Shown here piece after piece: positions 43,417-56,000 of a stretch of 64,000 bases of DNA. The position numbers and the translations under genes are program-made. Every line of letters starts with the position of its first letter. Position 1 is the stretch's first letter. The DNA comes from Pseudocercospora fijiensis CIRAD86 (taxonomy: Eukaryota; Ascomycota; Dothideomycetes; Mycosphaerellales; Mycosphaerellaceae), in NCBI RefSeq assembly GCF_000340215.1, contig NW_006921532.1:7357910-7421909 (forward strand), read 5' to 3'. The notes below the pieces were generated by a model. The model was not told the DNA's origin, made no database searches, and saw nothing but the letters and a program-made list of their open reading frames with translations.

Positions 43417-44146
43417 TACTGTAGTAGTATGAGAATGCCAAATGCATCTACAAGTAACACCGCTACAATACTACCTTCACTTCTCCTCGGACGTGGCGAT
43501 ACTTCAATATTAATAACAGATGTCCTCCCATCTCACTACACCTTACAGACATTATCCCCTCTACCCTCTCGAAAGCATTCACCCCAACCAAAACTCGACC
43601 ACGTCTTCCCCCTCCGCAACGACTTTACAAAAGAAAACATCATCCACCTGAAGGCACAAATAGCCTTGTCTAAATATACTTCCCTTACGACGACGGATTT
43701 CTAAAAAAGTATAGACGGCTATAGTCCTACCTACTAGGGAAGCGGGAGATTAGGTACTCGTAAATCCCTCCCTCCCTCCCTCTATATATATATCTCCTTC
43801 TAGGTCGAAAAATCCCTCGGCATAGTCTAACTCTCCGTCCGCCTAATTTTACGAATAGAAAAAAAAAAGAAAACAGGCACTAAATCTTTATCTAATACTA
43901 TAGGATCGGGGAATCGCGATAAGAAGAGTAAAGATACGTTTAGGATTCTTGCCCGATGCTAAGAGTATAGAGGTTAGGGATTATAAGGAATTTGCGAGTC
44001 CCGTGTTTGAGGGTTCGGATCCGGAACTTAAGTGGGTGGGCCGGTCGGTTTTTGTCGGGGAGGGGAGGTGGGTTTGTGAGGAGGGGAGGGTGGCGGTTGA
44101 GTATAGGATCATTTGGAGGGTTAGGCCGAGTAAGGTTGAGGGGTAG
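43411..44146 (+). pseudogene. Unknown gene, centre eroded by RIP-like mutation
   Basis: A protein-like frame runs 43432-43704 (PSLLLGRGDTSILITDVLPS, then PKLDHVFPLRNDFTKENIIH). It breaks off where TAG/TA-rich, RIP-like sequence begins (about 43690-43940, including a CCCT repeat near 43771 and an A-rich run at 43859-43872). A second open piece, 43949-44146, reads VRDYKEFASPVFEGSDPELKW and ends WRVRPSKVEG. The two pieces may be the ends of one gene. I do not recognise the family. The apparent start overlaps the right end of MITE copy C. Confidence 0.4.
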
Positions 44147-44876
44147 AGGGGGGAGGGGGGGGATGGTGATAGTGATGGTGATGTTATATTGGATTAGTAG
44201 TGTATGGGGTTGTACTCAGGCTCTAGGCTTGGCTTGCTTAGTACATCTGCTTCGCACAGTGCAGTTAGAAACCATTTCAATAAGCTAATCCGCTCCTTGT
44301 TTCTACTTTGTACTCCAATCAAATCCTTCTGACGAAGCGGCCGCTGCCCTAGTCGAGAATCTTATTTCCCCTCCGCGTAGCCTCCCTATCTTCTTCCGAA
44401 GCAACAATTAGGCTATAGACCGGGACAGTCGCCGACGCGACTTGTAGAATACAACCACTGAAATTGTATAACTTTCGTAAAGGGTATAGTGCTAGCAGTA
44501 GCTAGGATTCTTCCATCGGCACAGCCTTTGTATGCACGAGTCTCGAAGAACACCATCCGTCTTCGTTGCTTCCTCGAGAAGATCCTTAAGCATAAGTAGT
44601 CCATCTTTCTTGATAGAAAATCTGAACAGCGCACGAGTTTGTTCATCAGCTGATAGTGTGAAGCGTATTTCGACGTTGGTGATTGGGAGATTGACGAGGG
44701 CTGTAGGATCGGGGTACGAAATCTTCTTGCTGTGTAGGAGATCGTTGATGGCTGGTACGAGCTCATCTGACACTGAGATGATCTCGCCCCTGCTTCTTTG
44801 CTTCGCCGCATGCTACTGCCTGACATCTCATCCAGACGCATCAATCCCAGTTTCTGGCCCTAAACACCTAGTTCGC
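44147..44876. other. Short region with one unassigned minus ORF
   Basis: The minus frame 44492-44773 (94 codons, MSDELVPAINDLLHSKKISY on) has protein-like composition (PITNVEIRFTLSADEQTRAL), ends in KNPSYC and lacks a recognised domain. It lies just downstream of the F-box gene and could be a remnant of another gene. Nothing else is supported. Confidence 0.3.
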
Positions 44877-45932
44877 TTAAGTCCCAGGCACCTTATCTCC
44901 CTTCCCAGCTCTGACAGCTTCTCTATCTTCAATAGAAGCGAAAAGCATTCCGTAGACTATAATGTCCATACTGATAATCTCCAATTTCTCCTTACTCCAT
45001 GACTCGACCTTTCGCACAATGCTCGCGACATCTCCGAGGCCTTGGGTGTAGTCCACCTTCCCACCAGGCGATGTGATGGAAGTGCCTAAGCTATGAAGCC
45101 CTCTCACCATTTCCGCCAGGGCACCCACGGTAAACGGTCCGGATAAGCGCAGACTCGAGTAGGGGTGACGTATGCTCCACCCTCCCACAGTTTCCGCCCG
45201 AAAATCGATATCAAGCTGAGTGGCGGGCAAGTTGTGAACAAGCATCGCCTCAAGCATTGGCGAGCTCTGGCCACGCAGGAGCTGGATGAAGCCTTTCTCG
45301 AAATCTCGGGACAGCTGTATGATTGTGCGAGCTCTGGTTCCGTAGGTCTGGCCATGTCGTAGGCCCATCCTCGGCTTCATAGGGATGCAAGAGGATACCA
45401 GCGGGCTGAGTGACGATGTGACTGCCATGACATCGATCCAAGCGCGGTCTCCGTGGAATGTGTCGCGAAGAACGTCGGCTGTCTCACTAGTGGCGACGAA
45501 CTTGCCGCCCTGCACCGTCCAATTTTCAAAATCGTCGGAACATCTGACCAAGAGCTTCTGCTTGATCTGTGCAGATCCGTTGATGGTGTTGCGCCAATTT
45601 TGAGCCACGCGCTGGCATTTGATGATGTTGACGGGCGGGAGAAAGAGTAGTATGGCCTCGAGTAGCTCTTCGGTGTTGAAAACGCCATTGCGAGCGGCTT
45701 CCGTATCTTTCCGCTTGGTACTACGGGTAAAGGCGCGGCGGACGTGTGTCGAGGTGTTGGTGACTGTCATGTGTTGCTCAACTTGGCCGAGTTCGAGGGC
45801 GCGCGCACGCCGTGGTACCTGTCTCAACATGTCAGATATGAACGAATGAGCTCCTCGATATGGTATGTGCATGCTCGCCTTGTTCTGTGTCGCGTCGCTA
45901 TCAGCGGCGCGCTTGCGCTTTTGTTTCGCCAT
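44877..45932 (-). CDS. F-box protein
   Basis: A single exon of 351 aa. It has a basic N-terminus (MAKQKRKRAADSD, NLS-like). The F-box is at about residues 84-127: VFNTEELLEAILLFLPPVNI followed by IKCQRVAQNWRNTINGSAQI and KQKLLV, which would bind Skp1 of an SCF ubiquitin ligase. The C-terminal region has no LRR, WD40 or Kelch repeats. It contains HPYSSLRLSGPFTVGALAEM, the 'hydrophobic then T-V/I-x-x-L' segment typical of the lineage-expanded F-box family of these fungi. The target is unknown. Similar in type to the broken locus at 36.5-37.3 kb and the LPPELR protein at 16.3 kb. Confidence 0.85.
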   Translation of the reverse strand: MAKQKRKRAADSDATQNKASMHIPYRGAHSFISDMLRQVPRRARALELGQVEQHMTVTNTSTHVRRAFTRSTKRKDTEAARNGVFNTEELLEAILLFLPPVNIIKCQRVAQNWRNTINGSAQIKQKLLVRCSDDFENWTVQGGKFVATSETADVLRDTFHGDRAWIDVMAVTSSLSPLVSSCIPMKPRMGLRHGQTYGTRARTIIQLSRDFEKGFIQLLRGQSSPMLEAMLVHNLPATQLDIDFRAETVGGWSIRHPYSSLRLSGPFTVGALAEMVRGLHSLGTSITSPGGKVDYTQGLGDVASIVRKVESWSKEKLEIISMDIIVYGMLFASIEDREAVRAGKGDKVPGT

Positions 45933-46785
45933 ACTTCTGAGGTTGTCTCAAAATGGATGTTGACCTGTGGGATAGGAAGTGTTGATAGTGCGCGACGTCC
46001 CTTGCGTGCCTTCGGGTGTTTGCAAAGAGTGATGTTCGAAAAGAAAGACGGGAGGCAGGCTTGGCTCCAGCTTTCACATGCACCAACCGGCAACCTCCGA
46101 AATTCCGGCTGAATCTTGGCAGCGCAGCGTAGCGCACGTGTTTTGATGAAGGGATAGAAGCGCTCAAGAATTTGCGCTTAAGTGTAGGATGGTGTATGTA
46201 GCAATCCAGTTTCGATTTTTTACTTCTTCTATCCTCTTTCTCAGCAACATCTTCCATTTCCGCAGCTGGGTACAGGGTACCGGTGGCTCTTCGACATCGA
46301 ATCGAATAGGCGATGGCAAGACTCCGCTAACGAGGGATGGTCGAGACAAGCACACCCATGGAGGGCATCGAGGGGATTTTACTTCTTCTCCTTCTCACCA
46401 ACCTCCTAAACACCTTCCGCAGCTGGGGGGTACCGGTGGCTCCTTCATAATCGAATCGATCAGGTCGAAGAACCAAAAATATCGCCCCTGGAAAGCGACC
46501 AAAACAACCGACGAAGACTTTCATTCATGCACGCATACATACATACAACTCTCATACCAAAAACTTTCCAAGCAAACAAGCAATCATAACGTCATATCCA
46601 CATAAATCCCATCCAACCCCCTTTCCCTTTCCCTTTCGCTCGTCCCAATAAATGCACCTACCAAACGCCTAAAACTAAAAAGCAATGGCAATGCTTGCTT
46701 GCTTCCTTACTAATTCGGGGTATCTCAACCACCAAAAACACTGCTCCAAAAACACTCATAAAGAAGATTTCCCAACTATCCTATC
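45933..46785. other. Intergenic with a diverged direct duplication
   Basis: This is the promoter of the F-box gene and the 3' flank of the RING gene. Two similar segments (about 46213-46310 and 46374-46465) each contain TTTTACTTCTTC, GCAGCTGGG, GGTACCGGTGGCTC and AATCGAATCGA in the same order. No gene is supported. Confidence 0.55.
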
Positions 46786-48559
46786 CTAGGACCTCGAAGA
46801 TGCCTCAGCATCAGCAGGTTCTGTAGATCCTTCTTGTTGTTGCACTGCGGCTTCTCGAATTTCCGTGGTTTGAGCAGCTTCGGGCCGCGAATCCTCCTGG
46901 ACAGGAGTAGAAGTAGACTGTTCACCTGTGCGTCGTGTTCGAATGCGGAAAGCGTTTCTTAGTCGACTACGTCTGCTGGTTTCGGCCTCTGCGGCGCCGT
47001 CAGTCTGAGCTTGTTCTGAGGCGAGATGTCGTGCTCTGTATTCTCGTAAAGCCCGAATTCGCTCTTCGCGCGTCATGCGCTCTGGTCGCGTCACGCCCAT
47101 GAGTCCTAGGATCAGACTGCGACGAACACTTGAGCGTCGGTGAGCACCTTCCAGCGGTGGCGCGAGCGGCTCTCCCTCAGGCCTGATGGGATTTCCGAAC
47201 TCGTCTGTGTCAATCTCTTCTGAGTCGGCGTCTGAGGGTCGGAGATCTATTCGGCATAACGGGCAAGTGCCGGAGACGTTCAGTAGCCATGGGTCTATGC
47301 ATTCGGGATGGAAGCGGTGATCGCATGGGAGCACACGCTGATCTTGTCCGACCACGAAATCTTCTGTACAGATACTGCAGCCCTGACGATCCTCCTGCTG
47401 TGCGGAAGGTAGGCGTTCACTGCTGCCAAGGGCGGCGGCGATGCCACTCTCTTCAGCAGAACCGTCATTCGTTGCTGGCTGCGCATTCGCTTCTCGAGTA
47501 GTGCTATCGGCGGCGGTCGCTTCGGGGACATCGTCCTTTGGCTCATTATCCGTCGCACGTGCTTGTTCGCCGACGTATTCGACGACCTGACTGTGTCGGC
47601 CATTCTCCAATTCAACCTCGGTCGTCTTAGGTTCATCGTCTTGCCGGTTGCCCACCTTCACGATCGGGATCGAATCCAACATTGCCCTCGCGATACCCCG
47701 CGCTCGTGTCTGTCGTGGTCGGCCGATGCCATTGCGAGGTCCATACCTTTCGGGATGTCTGTGGGCTCGAACCGCTCCAGTAATGATGATAACAAGGAAC
47801 AGGGCGGTAATGACTCCCGTTATGGAGTAGAGAATAATCATGGCCACGGCGGTGCTGGGCGACGGCCCCAGCGGGTTCGATTGTTGCGCATTGCTATCAT
47901 TGCCCGACCCCGAGCTCGAGGTGTTGTTGGTAGCATCTCTGGTAAGGATAGTTCCGTAGGTTGCATATCCACTGTTGCTCCCATCCATACTTTGTACGAC
48001 CTGCAACATCTCGATCGACTGATTCTGACTCTTGAACGTGTAGATCCACCGGTAGCTTCCTAGATCAACGGCGTGGCAAGTCTGGGCGGTTTGGGAGTAG
48101 AAGACGACGGCAGCGGCATCGTGGTGCTCAGCCGTCGCAAAGACGTCGGACGGCTGGAGAAGGCCAGAATACGGGTCGCACGAGATCAAAACAATGTCTT
48201 CGGAGGTGACGTTGAGTTGGTCGGCGGCATCTGCCAATCTTATGAGTCCGGTCAAGCCAATACCCTACACGCGACCAGCATCAGCACTCTAATTCACTGG
48301 GCCCAGTTTCTGTCTTACGCGCGTTCCACACCCGCCCGTGACCTACCGGTATGTCAGTGGCTGCTCGTTGGGTAAGCGGAATGATCGGGAACACGGCGAC
48401 GGGTGAAGTTGAATGCCGCAGGCGCATCTCGAGAGGGCCACCATAGTTGGGGTCGTTGGTGGTGTTGGTCGGCGCAATCGTCTGGGCCGACGACGGCGAC
48501 GTGAGCGCCCCGGCCAGGGTCGCTGTTATCCATATCGCCGTCTTCGTGAAGCGGTCCAT
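46786..48559 (-). CDS. PA-TM-RING type membrane E3 ubiquitin ligase
   Basis: The model on the minus strand is exon 1 48559..48347 and exon 2 48264..46786, 563 aa. The intron (82 bp) has GTAGGT..GTGTAG and joins TDIP to GIGLTGLIRLAD. There is an N-terminal signal peptide (DRFTKTAIWITATLAGALTS). A lumenal protease-associated-like domain (about 40-170) includes IVLISCDPYSG and DAAAVVFYS and is followed by an N-glycosylation-rich linker (NNTSSSGSGNDS). A TM helix lies at about 210-237. The cytosolic RING-H2 finger at about 367-408 has CSIC, then CDHRFHPEC, then CPLC with all eight ligands. The Arg/Glu-rich tail is disordered. The topology is that of endosomal/vacuolar PA-TM-RING ligases. No operon or cluster context. 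Confidence 0.87.
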
Positions 48560-49614
48560 GTCGAGGAACACACAACAATGCGAATGCGCGACAGTCGGCC
48601 AGCGCTTACACAGGCATTATTTGCCGCCCCGCTCCGCCCCGCCACGCAACGCCCCGCCACGCCTCTATGACATGTTGCTGAAGATAACACAAAGACTTGT
48701 TGCGATATGCCGCTGCGCCCGCCTTGTACATACGGTCGGTACTGTGCAGCACACAACGAGACGTGGAGATGGATGCTGAAGACTGCACCGCACGATTGCC
48801 CGCTCGCCGTAACCGTAACCTTACCCAAGCACCACCCGGTCCGGGACAGCAGAACCATCGCGGCGTCTTCGTCTTCGCTAAATAGCGGTGGCGAAAGCCC
48901 TGTTCACATTCCTCTTCCGATTGGACAATGCCACCTCGGATCTTGGTACTCTACTATTGCCGACGCACACCACGCCGAGAGTCTTGAACTTCACACGCGA
49001 CACGACACTACGAGTCAAGAAACATATTGACAACCACGACACAGTCGATAAACCAACAATATCGGGCTACGATCGCGGTAAACGGCGAAGCAAAGTATCC
49101 GTATCCAAAACCCCTGGTTGTGCGTTGTGATGCGGGAAAAGATTGCGTATGGATACAAGATGACTTCCCCTCCCATTTATCCTAGCAAAATGCCATCATC
49201 GTTGACTGATGATGGTCAGATACATACGTACATCAGAAGCACATGGATACTAAATCACGCATCGTGGTTGATGCGCCTTAATTCGCACGCAGTGAAAAGT
49301 AGCGGTCAGCTGTCAGTTCGTGGAGATCCCCCAACCACCTCTTTCATCGGCGCGGCATCAGGTCTCGTATGAGGACTTTTGCTGGGCCTTTGCCAGCCAG
49401 TCGCGCATGCTGGCATGCATTCTGCGCTGTCGAAGCGTCTTTGTGTTCTTGGCTCGTCTGAGTGAAGACATGGCTTCGCGCGATTGGATGAATCTCTCGT
49501 TCCGTGCCATTGATTGCGCTTCGCTTCGCATAGCATGGCTGATAGATACGCTCCATCGCGCAGGCTTCTCGTTCGACAGTTATCCATTGGTTATCCATTG
49601 GATTCGATTCGTTC
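48560..49614. other. Intergenic, no supported gene
   Basis: This is the promoter of the RING gene, then the 3' flank of the DUF2235 gene. A GCCCCGCCACGC-type short repeat lies near 48628-48665. Overlapping frames are not protein-like. Confidence 0.5.
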
Positions 49615-51394
49615 TCATCGGTACTTCGATCCAGATTGTGAAACAGCTCTGCTTCTCGGCACAAATTCCTCACGGTCTCGCGGGCTGGCAGCAGATCTGC
49701 TCGCATGTCTGCTCCTAGAAGAAAATTCGTCGCGATCTCTTGGGCTCGCAACTGGACTAACCGCCTTACTACTTCTCCTTTGGCTCTTTCTCCTGCCCTG
49801 CCGGACTCCCGCGGGACTAATGACGAATTTCTCCGTCTCTGTGTCATAATGAAGCAACTCCATCTCCAGCTGCCAAAGTGGCGCTTCGGGCAGGACTTTT
49901 TCAAAACCTTCAGGTGGTCGATCTCTCGACTTCCAGAATATGCTTGGCCGCTTTGCGCCAGGCGTCGATTCCGGCCATTCGACCACCAGTTTCCAGTCTT
50001 GCAGAGCTTTACAATCGTAGTCTCCACGATCATCCAGGCCAGGTCCGTGAAGCTTGATTCGACTTCTCACAGAAGGATGAATATACTCGTGGGTGTGCAT
50101 TAGCGGGTCGTCGGTGATCCTGCCATTGATCGGGTCTACAGCGGTATATCGACCGGGAGTGCGGACTTTGCTGCCTCCCAGAGCATAGACTCCTTCCATA
50201 CCGCTGAAGATCTTGCCGAAAGACCATGGTCGGATGTTTTGTTCGGTCTTTTCGTAATATGTTTCGACGTCCTCCATCTGATCATGGGCGTATTCCAGAT
50301 CAAAATCCAAGAATGGTTGGCATTGTGCCATCATCCATGCAAGTGAGATAGTTGCAATCTGTTGGTCGTCATAGCCGCCACCAACATTGGAATGTGCTCC
50401 GGGAAACCAGACTTGACGAAGTGTCGTTTGATTGCCTTCGAATTTCTCCCACAGCGTAGGTGGAAAAGCGAATCGCCTCTCATCCAGTGCTAGTGCTTGA
50501 AATGCATACTCGATGTGGTTTCCGAGAGACGTGTCGTAGAACGTTACTTCCTTCATGGACTTGCTCTGTAGTCCTAGCCGAGTGAGCCAGCCCAGCTTCG
50601 GAGTTCCTAGGGAGCCCACAGTTTCCCACACACCAACCACTTTCACGGGAACGTTCAAGTGGGTCATGCGCCGCCGCTGTAGCTCGTATTTGTACTGTGG
50701 ATCCAAGGCGCTCGGCTTGTTTGGAAATGGTAGGTCTGGATGCTTTGGAACGTAGTCGTCATCATGCTTTCGCTGGACATCTCTGAATATTTCGGCCAGG
50801 TATGGGAGGCCTTCGTTGGTCAAGATGCCCACTTCACCAATCAAACCTGCTATCGATCGTGCGCTGAACGCGCCACGCGAGAAGCCAAAGATGAAGATCT
50901 CATCGCCTGGCAGCCAGTTTGTAGCGATGAATTGATATCCTTCTCGAATGATCTCAGCTAAGCCATGACCGCTGATGCCAGCGCTGTGATAGTAATTAGC
51001 TTTGCTCCTATGAGACTGTGGGTCGGTAGGTGCATACATCTTGTTAGTCACGCCACCGCCAGCTCCGACTCCCCAGTGATAGTTGACAATTTGAGGGATG
51101 CCATCTGAACTCAGTGGCTTTACGGCGCGAGATATGCGTGTGACGTTGCTGGGGATATGGACGGAGCCGCGAATGCTCCCGCTGCTGGAGTTCAGCCATG
51201 ATCCTGGTAGAGAATGATCAGCATCGATAGTAGAAGTAGTGTCGCGTGCGCTCCCGAAAGCATGTTGACCCACCATCTTCGCACAGAACGAGACGTTTCC
51301 CAGGTCGCGATGGCCCTATGGCGCGACTTCTTGATGTATTGGCCACTGGCTGTGCGGGCGCCAGGCTAGATTCAGTGGCAGAAATCCTGGACAT
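49615..51394 (-). CDS. DUF2235 alpha/beta hydrolase (Tle1-like fold)
   Basis: The model on the minus strand is exon 1 51394..51274 and exon 2 51203..49615, 569 aa. The 70-bp intron has donor GTGGGT, a GCTGAT branch-like site and acceptor CTACCAG, and restores RLVLCEDG-SWLNSSSG, the family's first beta strand and glycine loop. TPSNVTRISRA-like PSNVTRISRAVKP and VNYHWGVGAGG follow. The nucleophile elbow GFSRG lies near residue 147 and WFPGAHSNVGGG is the conserved region with the catalytic His. The C-terminus is Ser/Arg-rich and disordered, with a repeated SPRDR(E/D)EF motif. The family shares the fold of bacterial Tle1 phospholipases. Fungal members are cytosolic and uncharacterised, so lipase activity is inference. 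The start ATG is at 51394; an upstream frame exists only with non-ATG starts. Confidence 0.88.
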
Positions 51395-51900
51395 GGCAAG
51401 CACGGCGCGCTTCAGCCTCAACACAGCTCGAATGGTGTAATGTGAATGGTCGCATTATTTTGGGCAGGAAGTGTATGCAGAGCAAGACAGACAGGGTGTC
51501 AATGGAAATGTAAGGAGAGGTGGTTGTGCGGTGGAAATTATTGATGGAGTTGGATTTCTGCCCAAGCACCAAGCACCGTGGCTGTTGCGAGTCGCTCAGC
51601 CTCAGGCACCGGTAGAATACTTACTTAAGCAGAAAGCCCGTGGCTGGGAGATGTCGAGCGGCAGCAGCAGCGGCAGCGGCAGCGGCAGCGGCAGCGGCAA
51701 CGACCGAGACGATACTTGACTCGGTTGCTGCCACTGGAGGAGAGTCATGTGGCGAGCGATACACTGCGAGAGCTCGCAGAATCGAGTTGAAAGGCCTCCA
51801 AGAAGAATGTCTCTCCTCGCAGCAGTGCCATGTCACTACCCACGTGCGTGCCAAGACCTTGCCGGCGGACAGGAGAGCATTGGCTATTAGAGAGTTTTAG
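51395..51900. promoter_or_regulatory. Promoter side of the DUF2235 gene with AGCGGC microsatellite
   Basis: A GGCAGC hexamer run occurs at about 51660-51700. No further gene is supported. RIP composition begins right after 51900. Confidence 0.4.
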
Positions 51901-53099
51901 CAGCCTCGTACGCTAACACTAACACCTTCGGACATGCTAGATCCGGACACTCTTAGCGGCTCTATTAGGCAATGGTTAAAGCGGACCTATAGAGGCCGCT
52001 CCGGTTGTCGAGCGGCCTCTATAGGTAGGTCTTATACCCTTATTTAGATACTAAGTATCGAGAATAGTTAGGTAGGGCGGAAGAGGCCGCTTAGTAGAGA
52101 CTACATCTCGTACCTATAATACGTAGAACTCGTATAGAATCGCGTACTACTAGAACTGCTCTACTTTGTTAGCATTCCTTAATAAATCAAAGTATAATAT
52201 CTTAGATAACGTTCTGTTTAGATTCTACTATTCGCGCTAGTATAACTCCGGCTCTAGTAACAGCCTCTTAAGAGCCCTCTACGGCTCCGAGCGACTTCTA
52301 TCGTAACGACTCGCTAGCTATTAACGTCTTATCTCGTACTAAAGTTTAGACATAACAAGCGGCCGTAAACTATACTAATAATATTGCCGCCGCTTAAAGA
52401 GCCGCTATAGCGAAAGCGGCTTAGTTTAAGGTATAAGAAGAGATAGCAAAGCCGTCGATTAAGCGTCTATTAGTACCTCTAGAGACTCCGCAACTACGTA
52501 CGCTAGTACCGAGTAAGATACCTACGCCTAGTAATATAGCGAGTTAACTAGCCGGTCGATTAAAGAAGAAGAGCGCTTCTTAGCGGCGGAAGACTGCCGT
52601 AGCTACGCTTAAAAAAGAGGGTAGTATAGTAACTAGAGATATAGGTAGAAACAGTAGTCGAAGTACTATAAATAGCGGCCTTCTAGTACTAATGCTATAT
52701 ACTAGCGGTCGTAGCGGATTAGACGATAAGGCGTTATTGCTATTAGTACGTATGTTACGGCAGGGACGGTACGCTAGCTAAGCCCGGTATATACTTTCCG
52801 TAGAACCGTAGATACTTACCCTAATACTATGCTATAGCTAACCTACTAATCGTCCCTCGCGTAACAATTAGTAGCTTCGCTTTAGTTGGATCTAGATCCG
52901 TTTAAATAGTACCCGAGTACTAAACGAACGGGCACCTTAAAAAACCAAAAAACGCGACCGCGAGGTCCTGTACTAGCGGCACCGACCCACCTACCTAACT
53001 ATAACAACTACCTACGCTCGATATAGATACGATTACGACAGTCCTCCAAATTCCGCATATTATCTTCTATATACATACAACTACACACCGATAGCCCTC

Positions 53100-56000
53100 C
53101 AATCGACGGCGCCCTACAGCCCTCTAATCGCTAGACTAGGCGGCCCGCCTTCCTTATCTAGGTTTGTTTACTCTATACTAGTACCTGCCGAAGCGGGCAC
53201 CGGTCGAGGCAAGAGCCTATAAGCACCCTAACAGTTTCCCGACTTTAGTCTAGTTCCTTAACTCTATACTTATCCTACATTTTTATAAGATCACCGAGCC
53301 TACGCTTATTCTACAAATACGCTAGCTTCCGCACGCCCCGATTTAGACGCCTACTCGTTAAACATCGCCTTTTGCTTTAAGGAGTTCTTAGCTAACGCCG
53401 GTTACGCTAAGTTAGTGTACTAGAAGCAAAGAGACCCGCTTATAGCAATCGTTACGAAAATTACTACGTATTATTAGCCCCTAGAAGAATATATACTACG
53501 AAAACACTCGGACACTAGAGGCGGTACTACCCTCGGTTTCCCTTAGGATTAGGCAGTTAACCGCTCTTTAGTTACGGTAGCAGCGAAGACGCTGCTTGCT
53601 CTCCGTAACGAACTTGCAGTTTTAGATACGATAGGACCTAACGACTTAGCGGCTCCTACTCCGGAACTAGCACTACCCTCACTAGATACAGTAGTGCCTG
53701 CAAGTCTAAGTCCGGATACTAGCCTATAGCTACGTCGCCGTCGGACTATTTTAGTAGCTAGTATACGACGAGTTACGTATATACGTTATAGGTCCTTACC
53801 GATTGTGTTCCCCCTAGGCCTGCGAGAACTTAGTACCTTAGAGCTGTCGGTCCCGAGTAGTCCTAATCTGTCCTCGCCGGTTTCAGACGGCCCTAAGTAG
53901 TAGAGTCCTAAATAGTAGGGTCCTAAGCAACACGGTCCTAAGCCCGAGTACTAGGATACGGAGTAGCAGAGTCCTAATTAGTAAGCTCCGGAGCAATAGA
54001 GCCCTAAGCCCGAGCAGTAGGAGCTTCCGGCTACGAGTAGTCTAGAGTCTCTTTTATTAGGTACTAAGTCTTACTAAGAGTCCTCTCTATTAGGTCCTAA
54101 GCTTTAGCATCGAGGTCCCGAGACACAGTAGTAACGACCCCGATAATAAGAGCCGTCAATCCTACCCGCTTCTACTAAAGATATAGCCGACATGTCCTAA
54201 AATATAGACCTAGAATTCTAGCGTACGGACTTAGTATACGTAGAACCTAGTGTCGAGCGAGACCTACCTTCTCGATAGCAGACATAGCGCCGTAATAGGT
54301 TAGTCGACGCTTTCCTAGGTACGGAGGCTAGGCGTCTAGTCGCGGACCGCTAGCGTGTACGCAATGCTAGCGCGGGACTATCCTCCTAAAACTAGCGAAA
54401 CGGCAAGCAGCTAGCTTACGACAATCCCTAGCCTTAACGCCTACGAGAAGGCGCGCTACGCGAAGTTCTAGCACGCGAGAACTAGAACGCCGCTAGCGCT
54501 AACGCGGCCGCTAAAGACGCTAACGGCGAAATCCTAAACGCCGCTAACCTAGCCGTTCTACGTAATAAGATACGCTAGCTGTTTAGACAACTGTCAAATT
54601 AACAAGTTATCCAAATATAGTAACTTAGGGATAAAATTAGGGACGAGATCGACTAGTTACGCTAGAGCATCCCTTCGAGCTTAGTATAAGACAGGCTAGA
54701 CACTAGAAGAGCTAAGCGCCTCGCGCGTGTAGGTTTAAATAAACAGGTTCTATATAAACAAGTTCTATTAGCCCTACTGCCTAACCTAGTCGAGGCCTAG
54801 CCTTATTAGTTACGCCGTAACGTAACACGTAACGCCGAGGCTAGACAACGCCGCTATAGCCAAGGCGGTGCGGCTAGCGGAGGGCCTCTAAGCCCGAGCC
54901 TAGGTAATTCTAGTACCTAAGGCGGGAACTTTAGCCCTCGAGGTTACCGCTTTAACCCGTACTATATCGACAACTTTTAGTTCAGCCGCTTACCCTATTA
55001 CAGCCCGTAGCGTTCTTAGCGCTTAGAGAGGTTCGACCCGATAGACATCGGGTACTTCTACCCCGACGCCCTATACGCGGACTTAGATAGCTAGGACATC
55101 TACACGTACGGCAATAAGGTTACATTTACCTTAGTATACCTGTTCTTAGACGTAGCTTGCGACTACGCGGCGGTCAATTACGCCCGTATAGTGCGTACTT
55201 AGCTTACGAAGTGCCTACGTAGAGCCGCATAGTAGTAGTTTATCTACGAGCTAACGAGCAATAACCGCGATACTATCCGCAGAGGAGAGGGCATTAAGCG
55301 CTAGTGTAAGGTACTAAGGGACAAGTTTAGCAGATCTATCGTCGAGGCCTAGGACAAGCTATACGCCGAATCCTATACGGTATAGGACGTACGCAACCGT
55401 AGAGCACCCTAGCAATTTATTATAAACTGCATCCGCTATATACGTAAGGCAGGTCTCGAGACAGACCCTAATAGACCGTACGCCCTTCTCTACTAGGCAT
55501 AGTTACGATTCGAGCCCCGCCTATAGGACAAGCTCGACAAGCCTTTACTAAGCGATACGATTCACACTTTTATACGAGCCGTTAAAGACAAGTATAAAGT
55601 ATAGTGCCGCAGATATATACAGTCCGATAGCTACGGTATAGTACGAGGCCGCAATAGATATAACGGTAAGTTACAATACCGAAACGCTCGCAATAGCGAC
55701 CGGTACGCCGATTCTTCGGGCGCGTATCGCGATACTTCTAGTCGCGGTTACGCTAGTAGGTTCGACGATCGGTACGCCGTAGTAGCACGCGGATATCGCG
55801 ACAATTTAGGTCGCGGTTACGCCGGCGGCTACGGCAATAAGCGCCCTAGAAATAGTAGCTATACTAATTAAAACTAGTATTAGCGCCGAGATTAAGGAAA
55901 CGATAGGCAAGCCCTAGTAGGGGAAGGACGCTAAAAAGAGTACGCTTCTAACCGTAACAATCGAGCAGAGCTACGTAACAATAATCGGGGCTACGAGGCA

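Noticed and set aside
49344..50033. 229-codon minus ORF overlapping the DUF2235 gene
   Set aside because: Same-strand shadow in another frame of the DUF2235 C-terminus; no domain, and the DUF2235 frame has clear family motifs.
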